Shown here one piece after another: positions 1-5,200 of a stretch of DNA of 5,200 bases (position 1 is its first letter; each line of letters begins with the position of its first letter). This stretch comes from Candidatus Poribacteria bacterium (GTDB lineage Bacteria; Poribacteria; DTPJ01; WJIO01), in contig WJIO01000235.1 of assembly GCA_014730235.1 (NCBI GenBank), forward strand, positions 1 through 5,200. The letters run 5' to 3'. The translations under genes and the position numbers were made by a program. The notes below the pieces were generated by a model, which was not told where the DNA came from, did no database searches, and saw nothing but the letters and a program-made list of their open reading frames with translations.

Positions 1-122
1 CCTCCTGTTGGTCCACTATTAGGACTTACGCCTGTAATGGTAGGAGGTTTTTTTGCACATCCCGAAACGATCAACAATAGAGATAAAATTACCGGAAATA
101 AAGTTTTTGTGATTTTTGCCAT
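1..122 (-). CDS. Lipoprotein with IPT/TIG-like start (partial, runs off left edge)
   Basis: Only the first 40 or so codons are in the window. Reading leftward from ATG at 122, the protein opens with a classic lipoprotein signal peptide: a short basic n-region (MAKITK), a hydrophobic core (LFPVILSLLLIV) and a lipobox IVSGC with the lipidated Cys at residue 22. The mature part begins AKKPPTITGVSPNSGPTGG, which closely resembles the first strand of an IPT/TIG immunoglobulin-like domain (pattern P-x-I-x-x-V-S-P-x-S-G-P-x-G-G). The inferred product is an envelope-anchored surface or periplasmic protein built of Ig-like domains; its role is unknown because the rest is missing. The start is set by AGGAGG at 131-136, 8 bases from the ATG. 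An in-frame GTG at 129-131 overlaps that ribosome site and is unlikely. It is divergent from the barrel gene at 928. Confidence 0.8.
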   Translation of the reverse strand, partial: MAKITKTLFPVILSLLLIVSGCAKKPPTITGVSPNSGPTG

Positions 123-220
123 TCCATCCACCTCCTGGTTGAGTATTTGGCATTAACACATACATATATAAAATGACTAAAAAAGACCCTTCATAGATTG
201 GCAAAACATGATACAGCCAT

Positions 221-249
221 AGTATACAAGGTCAAAGAACGTTTGTCAA
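221..249 (-). promoter_or_regulatory. Sigma70-type promoter of the leftward lipoprotein gene
   Basis: On the minus strand a perfect -35 box TTGACA (244-249) is followed by a 17-base spacer and TATACT (221-226, 5 of 6 to consensus). Transcription would start near 213-215, giving a leader of about 90 bases before the lipoprotein ATG at 122. The -35 box ends 16 bp from the left end of the 500-bp inverted-repeat element. Confidence 0.75.
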
Positions 250-265
250 CAGCTTTTTCAATTTT

Positions 266-290
266 GAATCTGTCCCAAATTAGTCGGTTA
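266..290 (+). repeat. Left terminal inverted repeat of the 500-bp element
   Basis: This begins GAATCTGTCCCAAATTAGTC and pairs with the reverse complement of 741-765, with three mismatches in 25 bp. If the tip is instead the TGTCCC at 271, the repeat is 20 bp with a single mismatch. Confidence 0.75.
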
Positions 291-543
291 CAAAAAAAGC
301 CATTTGCTGTATACTTTTCATGTTTGTTTTTAGATATGAAAACCCCAAGGTAATATTATGAAAAGGAGAAACAGCGGATTGCAGAAATAACAGTAAACAT
401 TATAACCCAGGATAGAGACAAAAAAACAGGAGGAGCAAAGACATTATGAGCTGAAGAATGCCATAGTTTATGAAGGCTGGGAATGTATTGGGGTAAATGT
501 TATGAACTGTTGAATAAGCGTGTGTATAGCCTTCTGACGGAAG

Positions 544-606
544 CATACCCTTCTGAAACGTCTTAAAACAGACGTGAATTGGCACAAGCAAACGGAAGGG
601 AGTATG
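544..606. repeat. Long interrupted hairpin inside the 500-bp element
   Basis: CATACCCTTC (544-553) pairs with 595-606 (GAAGG, a two-base bulge, GTATG). Within its loop a second hairpin, ACGTCT (558-563) with AGACGT (570-575), closes on a six-base loop. The structure spans the centre-right of the element and may be a folding feature of a MITE transcript or simply residual symmetry; its role is unknown. Confidence 0.4.
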
Positions 607-692
607 GAGATACCATTTTGATGAACCATACAGGCATGTCTCATTTCCTGCTTTAGAAGGTTCTTATGCATCACAACCATGGACCAGGGGGA

Positions 693-738
693 TTAGAGAT
701 TTGGTATCTCTAAATACCATGCTCAATTATGGTTTTTT
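693..738 (+). terminator. Hairpin pair with T-run, weak terminator candidate
   Basis: A perfect 8-bp stem, TTAGAGAT (693-700) with ATCTCTAA (706-713) around a five-base loop, is followed at once by ACCAT (716-720) pairing with ATGGT (729-733) and a run of six Ts (733-738). The stem next to the Ts is short and AT-rich, so termination would be weak. It could limit rightward read-through out of the element toward the barrel gene. Confidence 0.3.
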
Positions 739-740
739 CC

Positions 741-765
741 TAACTGACTAATTTGGGACAGGCTC
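741..765 (-). repeat. Right terminal inverted repeat of the 500-bp element
   Basis: Read on the minus strand it begins GAGCCTGTCCCAAATTAGTC, matching the left end at 266-290. The outward-facing base change (AT versus GC at positions 3-4 of the repeat) and one internal G/A change are the only differences. Confidence 0.75.
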
Positions 766-787
766 ATTATGAAAGCACATAATTTAA

Positions 788-817
788 TTGACATATCTAA
801 CAATAAACCGTTATAAT
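788..817 (+). promoter_or_regulatory. Consensus sigma70 promoter of the outer-membrane barrel gene
   Basis: Both hexamers are perfect: TTGACA at 788-793 and TATAAT at 812-817, with an 18-base spacer. Transcription would begin near 824, leaving an AT-rich leader of about 100 bases before the start codon, in which I see no convincing riboswitch. The box lies 22 bp outside the right end of the 500-bp element, so it appears to be native to the gene and not carried by the element. Confidence 0.8.
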
Positions 818-927
818 TTAGTGGTGATATATAAACAAAAGGAATATTTTATTTCCCATAATAGTTCATAATTTAGAAGGGCCTTTTATACAATTTTATT
901 TGCACCCAATCTCAAGGAGGATTAAGA

Positions 928-1863
928 TTGATGCAGAGATTTATCCTTGCTGTGCTAGCTATTTTTTTTATAGCAGTTATTGTAACCAACCAAAGTACAG
1001 CAGTTAATATACATGAAGATGCCGGAACCAGAGGAGCGCAGCTTTTAAAAATAGCAGTAGGAGCAAAAGCTGTTGGAATGGGTGAATCCCATGTAGCCGC
1101 TGCCGATGATGTTTATGCTACATACTGGAATCCCGCTGGACTTGGATACGTGGAAACAAATCAACTGGGATTCATGCACAATGAATGGTTTGAGGGTATA
1201 AGGTATGAATTTCTTGGTTATGTCCAGCCGTTAAGCAATATAGGTACTATGGCAGCAACTATTTCCTATATATCTATGGGAGAGCTTGATAAAACTGATG
1301 AAACCGGCAAAGATATGGGACAGTTTCATCCTTATGATATACTTATTGGTCTATCCTTTGGTCGTAAGTTAAATGATGTTATTTCCTTTGGAATAAACGC
1401 AAAATTCCTGCGTGAACAAATAGATGAAGAAAACGCTCAGGCCTTTGCTGCGGATATTGGTGGCATCTACGCAATACCCAACAGTAATCTTGTATTGGGT
1501 GCAAATGTTCAGCACATTGGCACAAAAATGAAATTTATCAGCGAATCATACTCACTCCCTCTCAATCTAAAATTCGGTGCTGCATACAGATTAATTGATG
1601 GAACATTGACTTTAGCAGCGGAAGTAAACCGCCCTGTTGATAATGATGTAAGTTTAGGTTTTGGTGCAGAATATAAGCTTAAGGGTATTATCAATTTCCG
1701 AACTGGTTATATATATACTATGGGTGGTAACGATTTGGGGGCTGTTTCGGGTCTGAGAGCAGGCTTAGGGGTTGATATTAGAAGCTATAAACTTGATTAT
1801 GCCTTTGTTCCTTATGGTGATCTCGGCCAGGCCCATAGAATATCCCTGATAGCAAGTTTTTAA
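928..1863 (+). CDS. PorV/PorQ (UPF0164)-family outer-membrane beta-barrel protein
   Basis: This is a predicted outer-membrane protein of 311 residues. It opens with a Sec signal peptide: a short basic start, a hydrophobic stretch at residues 5-19 and a likely cleavage after QSTA (residue 25). The mature N-terminus carries the family hallmark at about residues 33-73: GTRGAQLLKIAVGAKAVGMG, then A-A-D-D-V and YWNPAGLG. The rest alternates short polar/aromatic strands typical of a barrel and ends HRISLIASF, with the C-terminal Phe used by the barrel-assembly machinery. PorV-like proteins are best known as shuttles in type IX secretion of Bacteroidota, but this wider family occurs in many diderm phyla without a known role, so a T9SS function should not be assumed. 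AAGGAGG at 914-920 favours TTG at 928 (7-base gap); ATG at 931 (10-base gap) is a close alternative. It has its own promoter and is convergent with the GNAT remnant, 6 bp away. Confidence 0.82.
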   Translation: MMQRFILAVLAIFFIAVIVTNQSTAVNIHEDAGTRGAQLLKIAVGAKAVGMGESHVAAADDVYATYWNPAGLGYVETNQLGFMHNEWFEGIRYEFLGYVQPLSNIGTMAATISYISMGELDKTDETGKDMGQFHPYDILIGLSFGRKLNDVISFGINAKFLREQIDEENAQAFAADIGGIYAIPNSNLVLGANVQHIGTKMKFISESYSLPLNLKFGAAYRLIDGTLTLAAEVNRPVDNDVSLGFGAEYKLKGIINFRTGYIYTMGGNDLGAVSGLRAGLGVDIRSYKLDYAFVPYGDLGQAHRISLIASF

Positions 1864-1869
1864 GATTAA

Positions 1870-2705
1870 TTAAAAATACTTAAGCCAACAGTTTGACGTA
1901 TATAGCTTTTTAAATCCCATTGACCGATAAAATGGTTTGATACTCCCTACATAGGCTACAGTGGCTCCAATTTCACCACAACGACGAACACCTTCCATCA
2001 CTACTGCTGTACCCAGTTCCATTCGACGGTAGTCTGGATCAGTGGCAACAGGTTCTATATAACCAAAATTGTTGATTGGTTCAAACCATAAGCCGGCAAA
2101 TGACACAAAATTACCATCGGGAGCTTCTACCACGATTTTGTGTTCTTTACAATGATTTGGCCCCGATTGCATTTTCTCCCTGTCTTTTATTCCATCAGTC
2201 GGTGGCTCCCCGGGGTGGTTAAAACCTCGCCACAAAACCTTATGCACCTTAGCAAGATCGTTATCGTCTGCCAGGTTTTTTATCTTAAATCCATCAGGAA
2301 CATGTATTTCCGGAAAGGGATCGGGAATCACAAATTTAGACATAGGACGATGGGATTTAGAATCTTTCTTATATCCGCGGGAACTTACAAAATTCTCAAA
2401 TTCAGTGTCAAAATCATTCACATAGGCCCTAAGGAAATATCTTCCATCCTTGTCCTTGCCTGATAGATTATTCTCCGCATATAAAAGCATTTCAGGTTTC
2501 AGATATTCATAATCTTTATGTATCTGAAAAAAGCCTCACCAAGATATGATTCATAAAGAACCAGGCCGACAATATTTTTCGCATCTTCCCATATAGGCTG
2601 AAACCAGTTTCCATCTCGATTATCCGGTTGGTAAAGACTATATAAAAAATCACTTATTGAAGAGAAATCCGATCTACCAGCACATTGTCTTAATCTAACT
2701 GACAT
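1870..2705 (-). pseudogene. GNAT-family N-acetyltransferase, frameshifted
   Basis: Two minus-strand frames together encode one acetyltransferase. The first (2705 to 2499, 68 aa, beginning MSVRLRQCAGRSDF) covers the N-terminus and stops after GEAFFRYIKIMNI. The second continues to TAA at 1870 with family-like blocks: LLYAENNLSG, AYVNDFDTEFE, VLWRGFNHPGEPP, VEAPDGNFVSFAGLW, VATDPDYRR, CGEIGATVAYVGS, and FYRSMGFKKLY. Adding one T to the run of six (A on the plus strand, 2527-2532) fuses them as EAFFQIHKDYEYLKPEML, giving about 278 aa. The acetyl-CoA loop, normally R-x-x-G-x-G/A, reads RRMELG, with Glu (codon 2017-2019) where Gly is expected. About 20 residues seem missing between IWE and DAKNIVG, judged from memory of related proteins. 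The ribosome site (GAGGG, six bases from ATG) is weak. The substrate is unknown. A sequencing error could explain the shift alone, but not the other two changes. Confidence 0.75.
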
Positions 2706-2964
2706 GTAAGACCCTCATCGATTTTTGGTTCTTTAAAAGCTAAGAAATTGTTTATTAACAATAGATACTTTACCATATTATTTTCGTAAAATCCAGCATT
2801 ATACTTTTGCTGTTACCGAAAAAAAACTTGAAACATTCCAAAGTTATATGATATTATTCAGTTGCGTCAACCCGGTCATACACTCAAACATATTATTAAT
2901 ATAACTGAGAATTCTAAAAAATCTCTAAAACCAATGTTTATAAGAATTCAGCATGAAGAAACAG
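2706..2964. other. Gene-free intergenic stretch, AT-rich
   Basis: I see no gene, RNA or strong promoter here. For the leftward GNAT remnant there is a TATAAT on the minus strand (2798-2803), but nothing good in the -35 position. An AT-rich near-palindrome lies around 2890-2902 and two AGAATTC copies near 2910 and 2943. None is strong enough to assign a function. Confidence 0.5.
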
Positions 2965-3060
2965 ATGAAAATGCTCAAAGAATATAGTTCTATGTCATTC
3001 CTGCTTCAAGCTTTTTTTAAAAAGCTTGAAGCAGGAATGACAGCCTGATAGCATTTTCAT
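2965..3060. repeat. Nested palindromic element with a perfect 24-bp-arm core
   Basis: The core is a perfect inverted repeat: 2993-3016 (TGTCATTCCTGCTTCAAG then CTTTTT) against 3019-3042, separated by only TT. Around it a second perfect 11-bp inverted repeat, ATGAAAATGCT (2965-2975) and AGCATTTTCAT (3050-3060), is separated from the core by 17 bp on the left and 7 bp on the right. The whole 96-bp unit could extrude as a cruciform or fold as a two-stage RNA hairpin. Its GTCATTCC...GGAATGAC ends recall dispersed intergenic palindromes in other bacteria, so it is probably a repeated non-coding element. It lies between two divergent genes, where a terminator is not expected, and its T-run is in the loop side of the stem, not after it. 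Confidence 0.85.
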
Positions 3061-3170
3061 TTGCTAGTGTCTCTTTAAGCACTGCAACATCTGGTTTTAG
3101 TTAATTTTAGAAATATCAGTACAAATTCAATTGAAATAAAAATATTAATTGCATAACCTTGGAGGTAAAT
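3061..3170 (+). other. Leader region of the proC operon, no clear promoter
   Basis: This 110-bp AT-rich stretch must hold the operon's promoter if none lies within or before the palindrome. TTGAAA at 3131-3136 with TAACCT 17 bases on looks promoter-like but would place the transcript start after the ribosome binding site, so I reject it. No other pair of hexamers is convincing. Confidence 0.35.
3161..3165 (+). promoter_or_regulatory. Ribosome binding site that sets the proC start
   Basis: GGAGG lies 5 bases before TTG at 3171. A longer reading from the TTG at 3159 would have the start codon overlapping this site, so the downstream TTG is the real start and the predicted protein loses four residues. 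Confidence 0.8.
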
Positions 3171-3983
3171 TTGGGAAGTGAAAATATAGGTTTTATAGGT
3201 GTTGGTAATATGGGCAAAGCCCTATTAAGAGGGATTATTGGATCAGGTTTGGTTTCAGTTAATCGGGTTTTCGCCAGCGATCTAAACAGGTCAAAGCTGG
3301 AAAATTTGGCTGAAGATCTAAGCATAACAGCAGTTAAGGATAATAAGGATTTAGTCCATAAATCGGATATTATTATTTTGGCGATCAAGCCCAATGTTAT
3401 AAAAGCAGTTATGTCGGAGATTTCAGCTTATATAAAACAGCCAAAATGGCTTATTTCTATAGCCGCAGGTATAAAAACCGACTTTATTGAGTCATTCCTT
3501 CAAAAAGAAACTCCGGTGGTTCGTGTAATGCCCAACACTCCAGCCATGGTTAATGCCGGAATGTCTGCTTTATGTGCAGGTTCAAATGCTTCCCATAAAC
3601 ATCTTGATAAAGCAAGTCAGCTTCTCCAGGCTGTAGGTAAGGTAGTAATAGTTGAGGAAAAACTTATGGATGCGGTCACTGCCCTTTCCGGCAGTGGGCC
3701 TGCTTTTGTATTTCTTATTATAGAAGCTTTTACAGATGCAGGTGTGAAGTTAGGCTTAAGTTATTCCGATGCTGCCACTATGGCAATTCAGACTATATTT
3801 GGCGCGAGTAAAATAGCTATGGATACCGGAGAACATCCAGCTATACTTAAAAATAAAGTTACTTCACCTGGTGGCACTACTGCTGCAGGTTTATATCAAT
3901 TAGAGCGAAATGCTGTCCGTTCTGCCTTTATTGACGCAATATCATCGGCTGCTGCCAGGGCAAAAGAACTTTCTTCTGACTGA
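3171..3983 (+). CDS. proC: Pyrroline-5-carboxylate reductase (ProC)
   Basis: This enzyme catalyses the last step of proline synthesis, the NAD(P)H-dependent reduction of 1-pyrroline-5-carboxylate to proline in the cytoplasm. The 270-aa length is normal for the family. An N-terminal Rossmann fold is marked by GVGNMG (residues 10-15), with AIKP at 71-74 and the active-site-region block MPNTPA at 120-125. The C-terminal helical dimerisation domain contains SGSGPA (173-178) and the full P5CR signature at 223-245, including KVTSPGGTTAAGL. The start is TTG at 3171, chosen from the GGAGG just before it. It is first in a four-gene same-strand row and lies 47 bp before yggT. The frequent partner yggS, often just upstream in other genomes, is absent; a palindrome and a broken GNAT gene are found there instead. 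All key motifs look intact. Confidence 0.95.
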   Translation: MGSENIGFIGVGNMGKALLRGIIGSGLVSVNRVFASDLNRSKLENLAEDLSITAVKDNKDLVHKSDIIILAIKPNVIKAVMSEISAYIKQPKWLISIAAGIKTDFIESFLQKETPVVRVMPNTPAMVNAGMSALCAGSNASHKHLDKASQLLQAVGKVVIVEEKLMDAVTALSGSGPAFVFLIIEAFTDAGVKLGLSYSDAATMAIQTIFGASKIAMDTGEHPAILKNKVTSPGGTTAAGLYQLERNAVRSAFIDAISSAAARAKELSSD

Positions 3984-4030
3984 TTCCAGTAATCAATATA
4001 TATTTTCCCCTGCATTGGAGATATTAGTTT

Positions 4031-4297
4031 ATGTATTTGTTAATAAGACTGCTGTTTTTCGCAATAGATGTATACACTATTCTGATTATTATCAGAGCTG
4101 TTATATCATGGATAAGACCAGATCCGTATAACCAGTTGGTACAAATGCTGTATAAAGTAACGGAACCTTTCCTGGGGCCTATCAGAAAATTTATTTTGCG
4201 ATATACAGGAAATATGGGTATTGATTTTTCACCCCTCGTTGCAATTATAATTCTAAACTTGTTTAAGTATATAATCAGAAGAATTTTGCTTTATTAA
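4031..4297 (+). CDS. yggT: YggT/YlmG-family membrane protein
   Basis: This is an 88-residue integral membrane protein with two hydrophobic segments, about residues 3-27 and 64-87, joined by a polar loop. The loop carries the family motifs: a WIRPDPYNQ block at 27-35, EPFLGPIRK at 45-53 and the GIDFSPLVAIIIL block at 63-75. YggT/YlmG proteins are conserved next to cell-division genes (ylmE/yggS, sepF, divIVA) and have been linked to division or chromosome/nucleoid organisation in bacteria and chloroplasts; the biochemical activity is not settled. The ATG at 4031 follows a modest GGAGA-type site about 10 bases upstream. It sits between proC (47 bp) and divIVA (42 bp), the standard neighbourhood, which strengthens the call despite the short length. 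Confidence 0.92.
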   Translation: MYLLIRLLFFAIDVYTILIIIRAVISWIRPDPYNQLVQMLYKVTEPFLGPIRKFILRYTGNMGIDFSPLVAIIILNLFKYIIRRILLY

Positions 4298-4325
4298 GTT
4301 ATTCAGCTACTTGCTTAACCCCGAG

Positions 4326-4331
4326 AGGAGG
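4326..4331 (+). promoter_or_regulatory. Ribosome binding site supporting the TTG start of divIVA
   Basis: AGGAGG lies 8 bases before TTG at 4340. No ATG or GTG nearby gives a protein beginning with the conserved TPLDI block, so the TTG start is well supported. Confidence 0.8.
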
Positions 4332-4339
4332 GAAAGCTA

Positions 4340-4936
4340 TTGAGAATAACACCCTTGGATATTTATCAAAAAGAATTTAAAAGAGCAATGCGAGGCTTTG
4401 ATCCTGATGAAGTCGAGGAATTTCTTGAGGCTATTGCTGACGATTATGAACAGGTAATCAAAGAAAATGAAAGACTTAAGCAGTTGGTCGAAAAAATGGA
4501 ATCCAGCAAGACTTCGGAAAAATCAAGAGCATCAGATAAAGACCTTCAGAAAGAACGTGCTGAGATTATCCGCAATGCGAAAGTCGAAGCTGAAAATATA
4601 ATTAGCGAAGCCCGTAAAGAAGCGGAATATTTAATAGAAAAAGCGCAGGATTCAGCCCAGTATATCAAAAGTCAATCTCAGGGCTCAGATACAAAAGCAG
4701 TATCCCAGGTTCTTGAGAAGGCCAGAGCTGAAGCCAATGAAATAATAAACAGAGCAAGAGATAAAGCTGAATCTATGTCAAATACACCGGGTGAGCTGCA
4801 GGCAATAAAAGATGAAGAAATTCAACTTAGAAGACAAATATCAAGACTACAGAGCCAGAAAGAGCGTTTCTTCATTGAATATCGGGAATTATTGGAGAAA
4901 CACCTGAAATTCCTGACGGAAAATTCTGAAAGATAA
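4340..4936 (+). CDS. divIVA: DivIVA-family polar/septal coiled-coil scaffold
   Basis: DivIVA proteins bind curved membrane at poles and septa and recruit division, growth or envelope proteins. The N-terminal lipid-binding domain (residues 1-45) is clear: ITPLDIYQKEFKRAMRGFD, then DEVEEFLEAIADDYE. The membrane-contacting pair, Phe17-Arg18 in Bacillus subtilis, is Met17-Arg18 here, a conservative change of a hydrophobic tip. A charged Ser-rich linker (54-68) follows. Then come three tandem 11-residue repeats at 74-106 (pattern x-x-I-I-x-x-A-x-x-x-A), a 15-residue Gln/Ser-rich break, and two more repeats at 122-143. The C-terminal coiled coil (about 151-192) ends YRELLEKHLKFL, typical of the family. 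At 198 aa it is of ordinary length. TTG start; 42 bp after yggT and 14 bp before the phosphorylase gene, so likely cotranscribed. Confidence 0.93.
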   Translation: MRITPLDIYQKEFKRAMRGFDPDEVEEFLEAIADDYEQVIKENERLKQLVEKMESSKTSEKSRASDKDLQKERAEIIRNAKVEAENIISEARKEAEYLIEKAQDSAQYIKSQSQGSDTKAVSQVLEKARAEANEIINRARDKAESMSNTPGELQAIKDEEIQLRRQISRLQSQKERFFIEYRELLEKHLKFLTENSER

Positions 4937-4950
4937 CAGGAGTAAAATAA

Positions 4951-5200
4951 ATGCTGGAATTGGAAAGACAAATTAACAGTGCTGTTGAACATATAAGGAA
5001 TAAATCACAACTGGTTCCGGAAATTGCTGTCATTCTGGGCACAGGACTTGGTGCCCTTGCTCAACAGGTTAAAGAAGCTATAGAGATTCCATATGAAGAA
5101 ATACCAAATTTCCCCACTTCTACCCTGGAAACCCACGCTGGAAATCTGGTTCTGGGTTCTATAGAAGGTAAAAATGTGGTTGTTATGCAAGGTCGCTTTC
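4951..5200 (+). CDS. punA: Purine nucleoside phosphorylase (partial, runs off right edge)
   Basis: The first 83 codons are present and open to the window end. The product cleaves purine nucleosides with phosphate to free base and ribose-1-phosphate in purine salvage. The visible part matches the trimeric PNP (PNP/MTAP) family: AVILGTGLGALA at about residues 27-38 is the phosphate-binding loop, usually GSGLG, with Thr replacing Ser here, a change that keeps the hydroxyl. IPNFPTST then THAGNLVLG (about 54-70) and VVVMQGRF (77-83) are the next conserved blocks. A close relative is methylthioadenosine phosphorylase; the deciding residues lie beyond the window, so substrate is not certain. ATG at 4951 follows AACAGGAG by about 9 bases. 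Its 14-bp distance from divIVA implies cotranscription. Confidence 0.9.
   Translation, partial: MLELERQINSAVEHIRNKSQLVPEIAVILGTGLGALAQQVKEAIEIPYEEIPNFPTSTLETHAGNLVLGSIEGKNVVVMQGRF

Larger units (their letters stand above)
266..765. mobile_element. 500-bp MITE-like element or decayed insertion sequence
   Basis: The ends are inverted copies of each other: 266-290 and 741-765 match at 22 of 25 positions, with a perfect 15-bp core TGTCCCAAATTAGTC. Weaker similarity (an A-rich tract followed by CCAT) continues inward to about 305 and 726. No intact gene lies inside. One plus-strand frame (ATG at 336 to about 712) is open except for several stops, reading for example EKEKQRIAEITVNIITQDR, then YELLNKRVYSLLTEAYPSE, then RELAQANGREYGDTI; this could be the relic of a transposase, but I do not recognise the family. 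Internal hairpins lie at 544-606 and 693-713. No target-site duplication is evident at the flanks, so either the insertion is old or my end assignment is a few bases off. It sits exactly between two divergent promoters. Confidence 0.7.

Noticed and set aside
19-204. 61-aa minus-strand reading frame overlapping the lipoprotein start
   Set aside because: It is out of frame with the lipoprotein signal peptide, has no ribosome site of its own and overlaps the leader; a shadow.
400-680. Two overlapping minus-strand frames of 63 and 70 aa within the 500-bp element
   Set aside because: Neither has a ribosome site or recognisable motif, and they overlap each other in different frames; they look like chance openings.
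928-1863. A type IX secretion system role for the barrel protein
   Set aside because: The family resemblance to PorV is real, but no other secretion component is in the window, and the wider family occurs outside Bacteroidota without that system.
2140-2463. 107-aa plus-strand frame opposite the GNAT remnant
   Set aside because: It is antisense to clear GNAT conserved blocks and has no family features.
2993-3042. The perfect palindrome as a rho-independent terminator
   Set aside because: It lies between the 5' ends of two divergent genes, no transcript is expected to end there, and the T-run is in the stem-loop itself with no T-run after the right arm.
3131-3159. TTGAAA / TAACCT promoter-like pair before proC
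   Set aside because: A start seven bases after the -10 would fall past the ribosome binding site, so it could not produce a translatable proC message.
3910-4131. 73-aa plus-strand frame spanning the proC end and yggT start
   Set aside because: It overlaps two well-supported genes in another frame and has no motif.
1-5200. CRISPR arrays, tRNA or rRNA genes
   Set aside because: I saw no regularly spaced direct repeats, no tRNA-like cloverleaf and no rRNA-like conserved segments on either strand.

Overview
The window looks like chromosome from an AT-rich diderm (Gram-negative-type) bacterium, probably from a little-cultured phylum. The evidence for an outer membrane is a PorV/UPF0164-type beta-barrel protein with a signal peptide and C-terminal Phe, plus a lipoprotein with a clear lipobox. 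These sit beside a proC-yggT-divIVA-punA gene row of a kind seen in Gram-positives and several candidate phyla. Ribosome binding sites are strong (AGGAGG-like) and TTG starts are common. I cannot name the phylum from this sequence alone.

Left part (1-1863): a lipoprotein gene with an apparent IPT/TIG region runs leftward off the edge. An outer-membrane barrel gene runs rightward from 928. Each has its own near-consensus sigma70 promoter, arranged back to back. Between the two promoters lies a 500-bp element (266-765) bounded by inverted repeats with a 15-bp perfect core. It holds only a stop-riddled reading frame, so it looks like a MITE or a decayed insertion sequence. Without it, the two -35 boxes would be about 38 bp apart.

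Middle (1870-3170): a GNAT-type acetyltransferase gene on the minus strand, convergent with the barrel gene, is broken. It has a one-base frameshift in a six-base homopolymer, a Gly-to-Glu change in the acetyl-CoA loop, and probably an internal in-frame deletion. A gene-free stretch of about 450 bp follows. It contains a perfect 24-bp-arm palindrome with a 2-base centre, nested inside a second, 11-bp inverted repeat.

Right part (3171-5200): four same-strand genes with 14-47 bp gaps form a likely operon: proC (proline synthesis), yggT/ylmG (small membrane protein), divIVA (polar/septal coiled-coil scaffold, here with 11-residue repeats) and a purine nucleoside phosphorylase cut by the window end. 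yggT and divIVA tie the operon to envelope growth and division. proC and punA are metabolic partners often found in the same neighbourhood.

I see no convincing new multi-gene system. The items most worth following up are the nested palindrome, the 500-bp element between two promoters, and the broken GNAT gene.
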